Source of the DNA: Clostridia bacterium
Lineage (GTDB): Bacteria; Bacillota; Clostridia; Oscillospirales; Acutalibacteraceae
Direction: 5' to 3'
DNA length: 5,196 nt
Assembly: GCA_017387165.1 (NCBI GenBank)
Contig: JAFOFS010000108.1
Coordinates: 1 to 5,196 of the forward strand
The position numbers and the translations under genes were made by a program. The notes beneath the pieces are model-generated. The model saw only the letters and a program-made list of their open reading frames with translations. It ran no database searches and was not told where the DNA came from. Every line of letters begins with the position of its first letter. Positions within the stretch are counted from its first letter, which is position 1. Shown in pieces: positions 5,164-5,196 of this stretch.

Positions 5164-5196
5164 TTATTTCGCAACAGCGTTCTTGAACGCCTGGCC
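5164..5196 (-). CDS. C-terminal end of a gene running in from beyond the window
   Basis: The minus strand from the window edge reads GQAFKNAVAK followed by TAA (5166-5164), then a strong terminator at the expected distance. Only ten residues are visible, too few to name the protein. The presence of a real gene is supported by the stop-plus-terminator arrangement and by the GC-rich, codon-like sequence of the visible part. Confidence 0.6.
   Translation of the reverse strand, partial: GQAFKNAVAK

Noticed and set aside
5052..5174. Longer LOR protein starting at 5174
   Set aside because: The extension would be encoded by the upstream gene's terminator and by this gene's own promoter, and it has no family resemblance.

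Overview
The window looks like a low-GC-phylum (Firmicutes) genome, most likely a gut-type Clostridia of the Oscillospiraceae/Ruminococcaceae sort. The signs are strong AGGAGG-type ribosome binding sites, sigma-A promoters with 17-bp spacers, an RqcP (YabO) S4 protein, a DUF5685 protein beside a Cys-tailed J-domain protein, and a zinc-ribbon membrane protein. The coding DNA is fairly GC-rich. The assignment comes from family content and style, not from a marker gene.

Layout. Minus strand, 2952 down to 1: a run of five genes in the same direction, rqcP (79 aa), a DUF5685 protein (285 aa), a J-domain/TPR-like protein with a Cys-rich tail (193 aa), a multi-pass membrane protein (177 aa), and a MurR/RpiR-type regulator. 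The last four are packed with 1, 16 and 5 bp between them, so they almost certainly share a transcript. rqcP is 75 bp upstream and may be the first gene or a separate unit. The regulator stops resembling its family inside the SIS domain near position 98, where the DNA becomes AT-rich. This suggests the end of an inserted element, with the gene broken.

Plus strand, 3102-4538: a 478-aa membrane protein with an N-terminal zinc ribbon, one transmembrane helix, a long outside domain and three more four-cysteine motifs at the C-terminus. It is transcribed divergently from rqcP from a region of about 150 bp holding two good promoters. It ends at a 22-bp perfectly palindromic hairpin that also serves the convergent gene on the minus strand.

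Minus strand, 5051-4578: a LURP-one-related (LOR/tubby-like) protein with its own strong promoter. Upstream of it is a terminator for a further minus-strand gene, of which only the last ten codons are in the window (5196-5164).

There is no gene-free stretch above 300 bases. The part most worth attention is the DUF5685 / J-domain / membrane protein / RpiR cluster: two proteins with conserved-looking cysteine clusters, one of them with Asp-rich motifs reminiscent of squalene/phytoene synthases, coupled to a chaperone-recruiting J domain and having no assigned function. I saw no CRISPR array, tRNA or rRNA.
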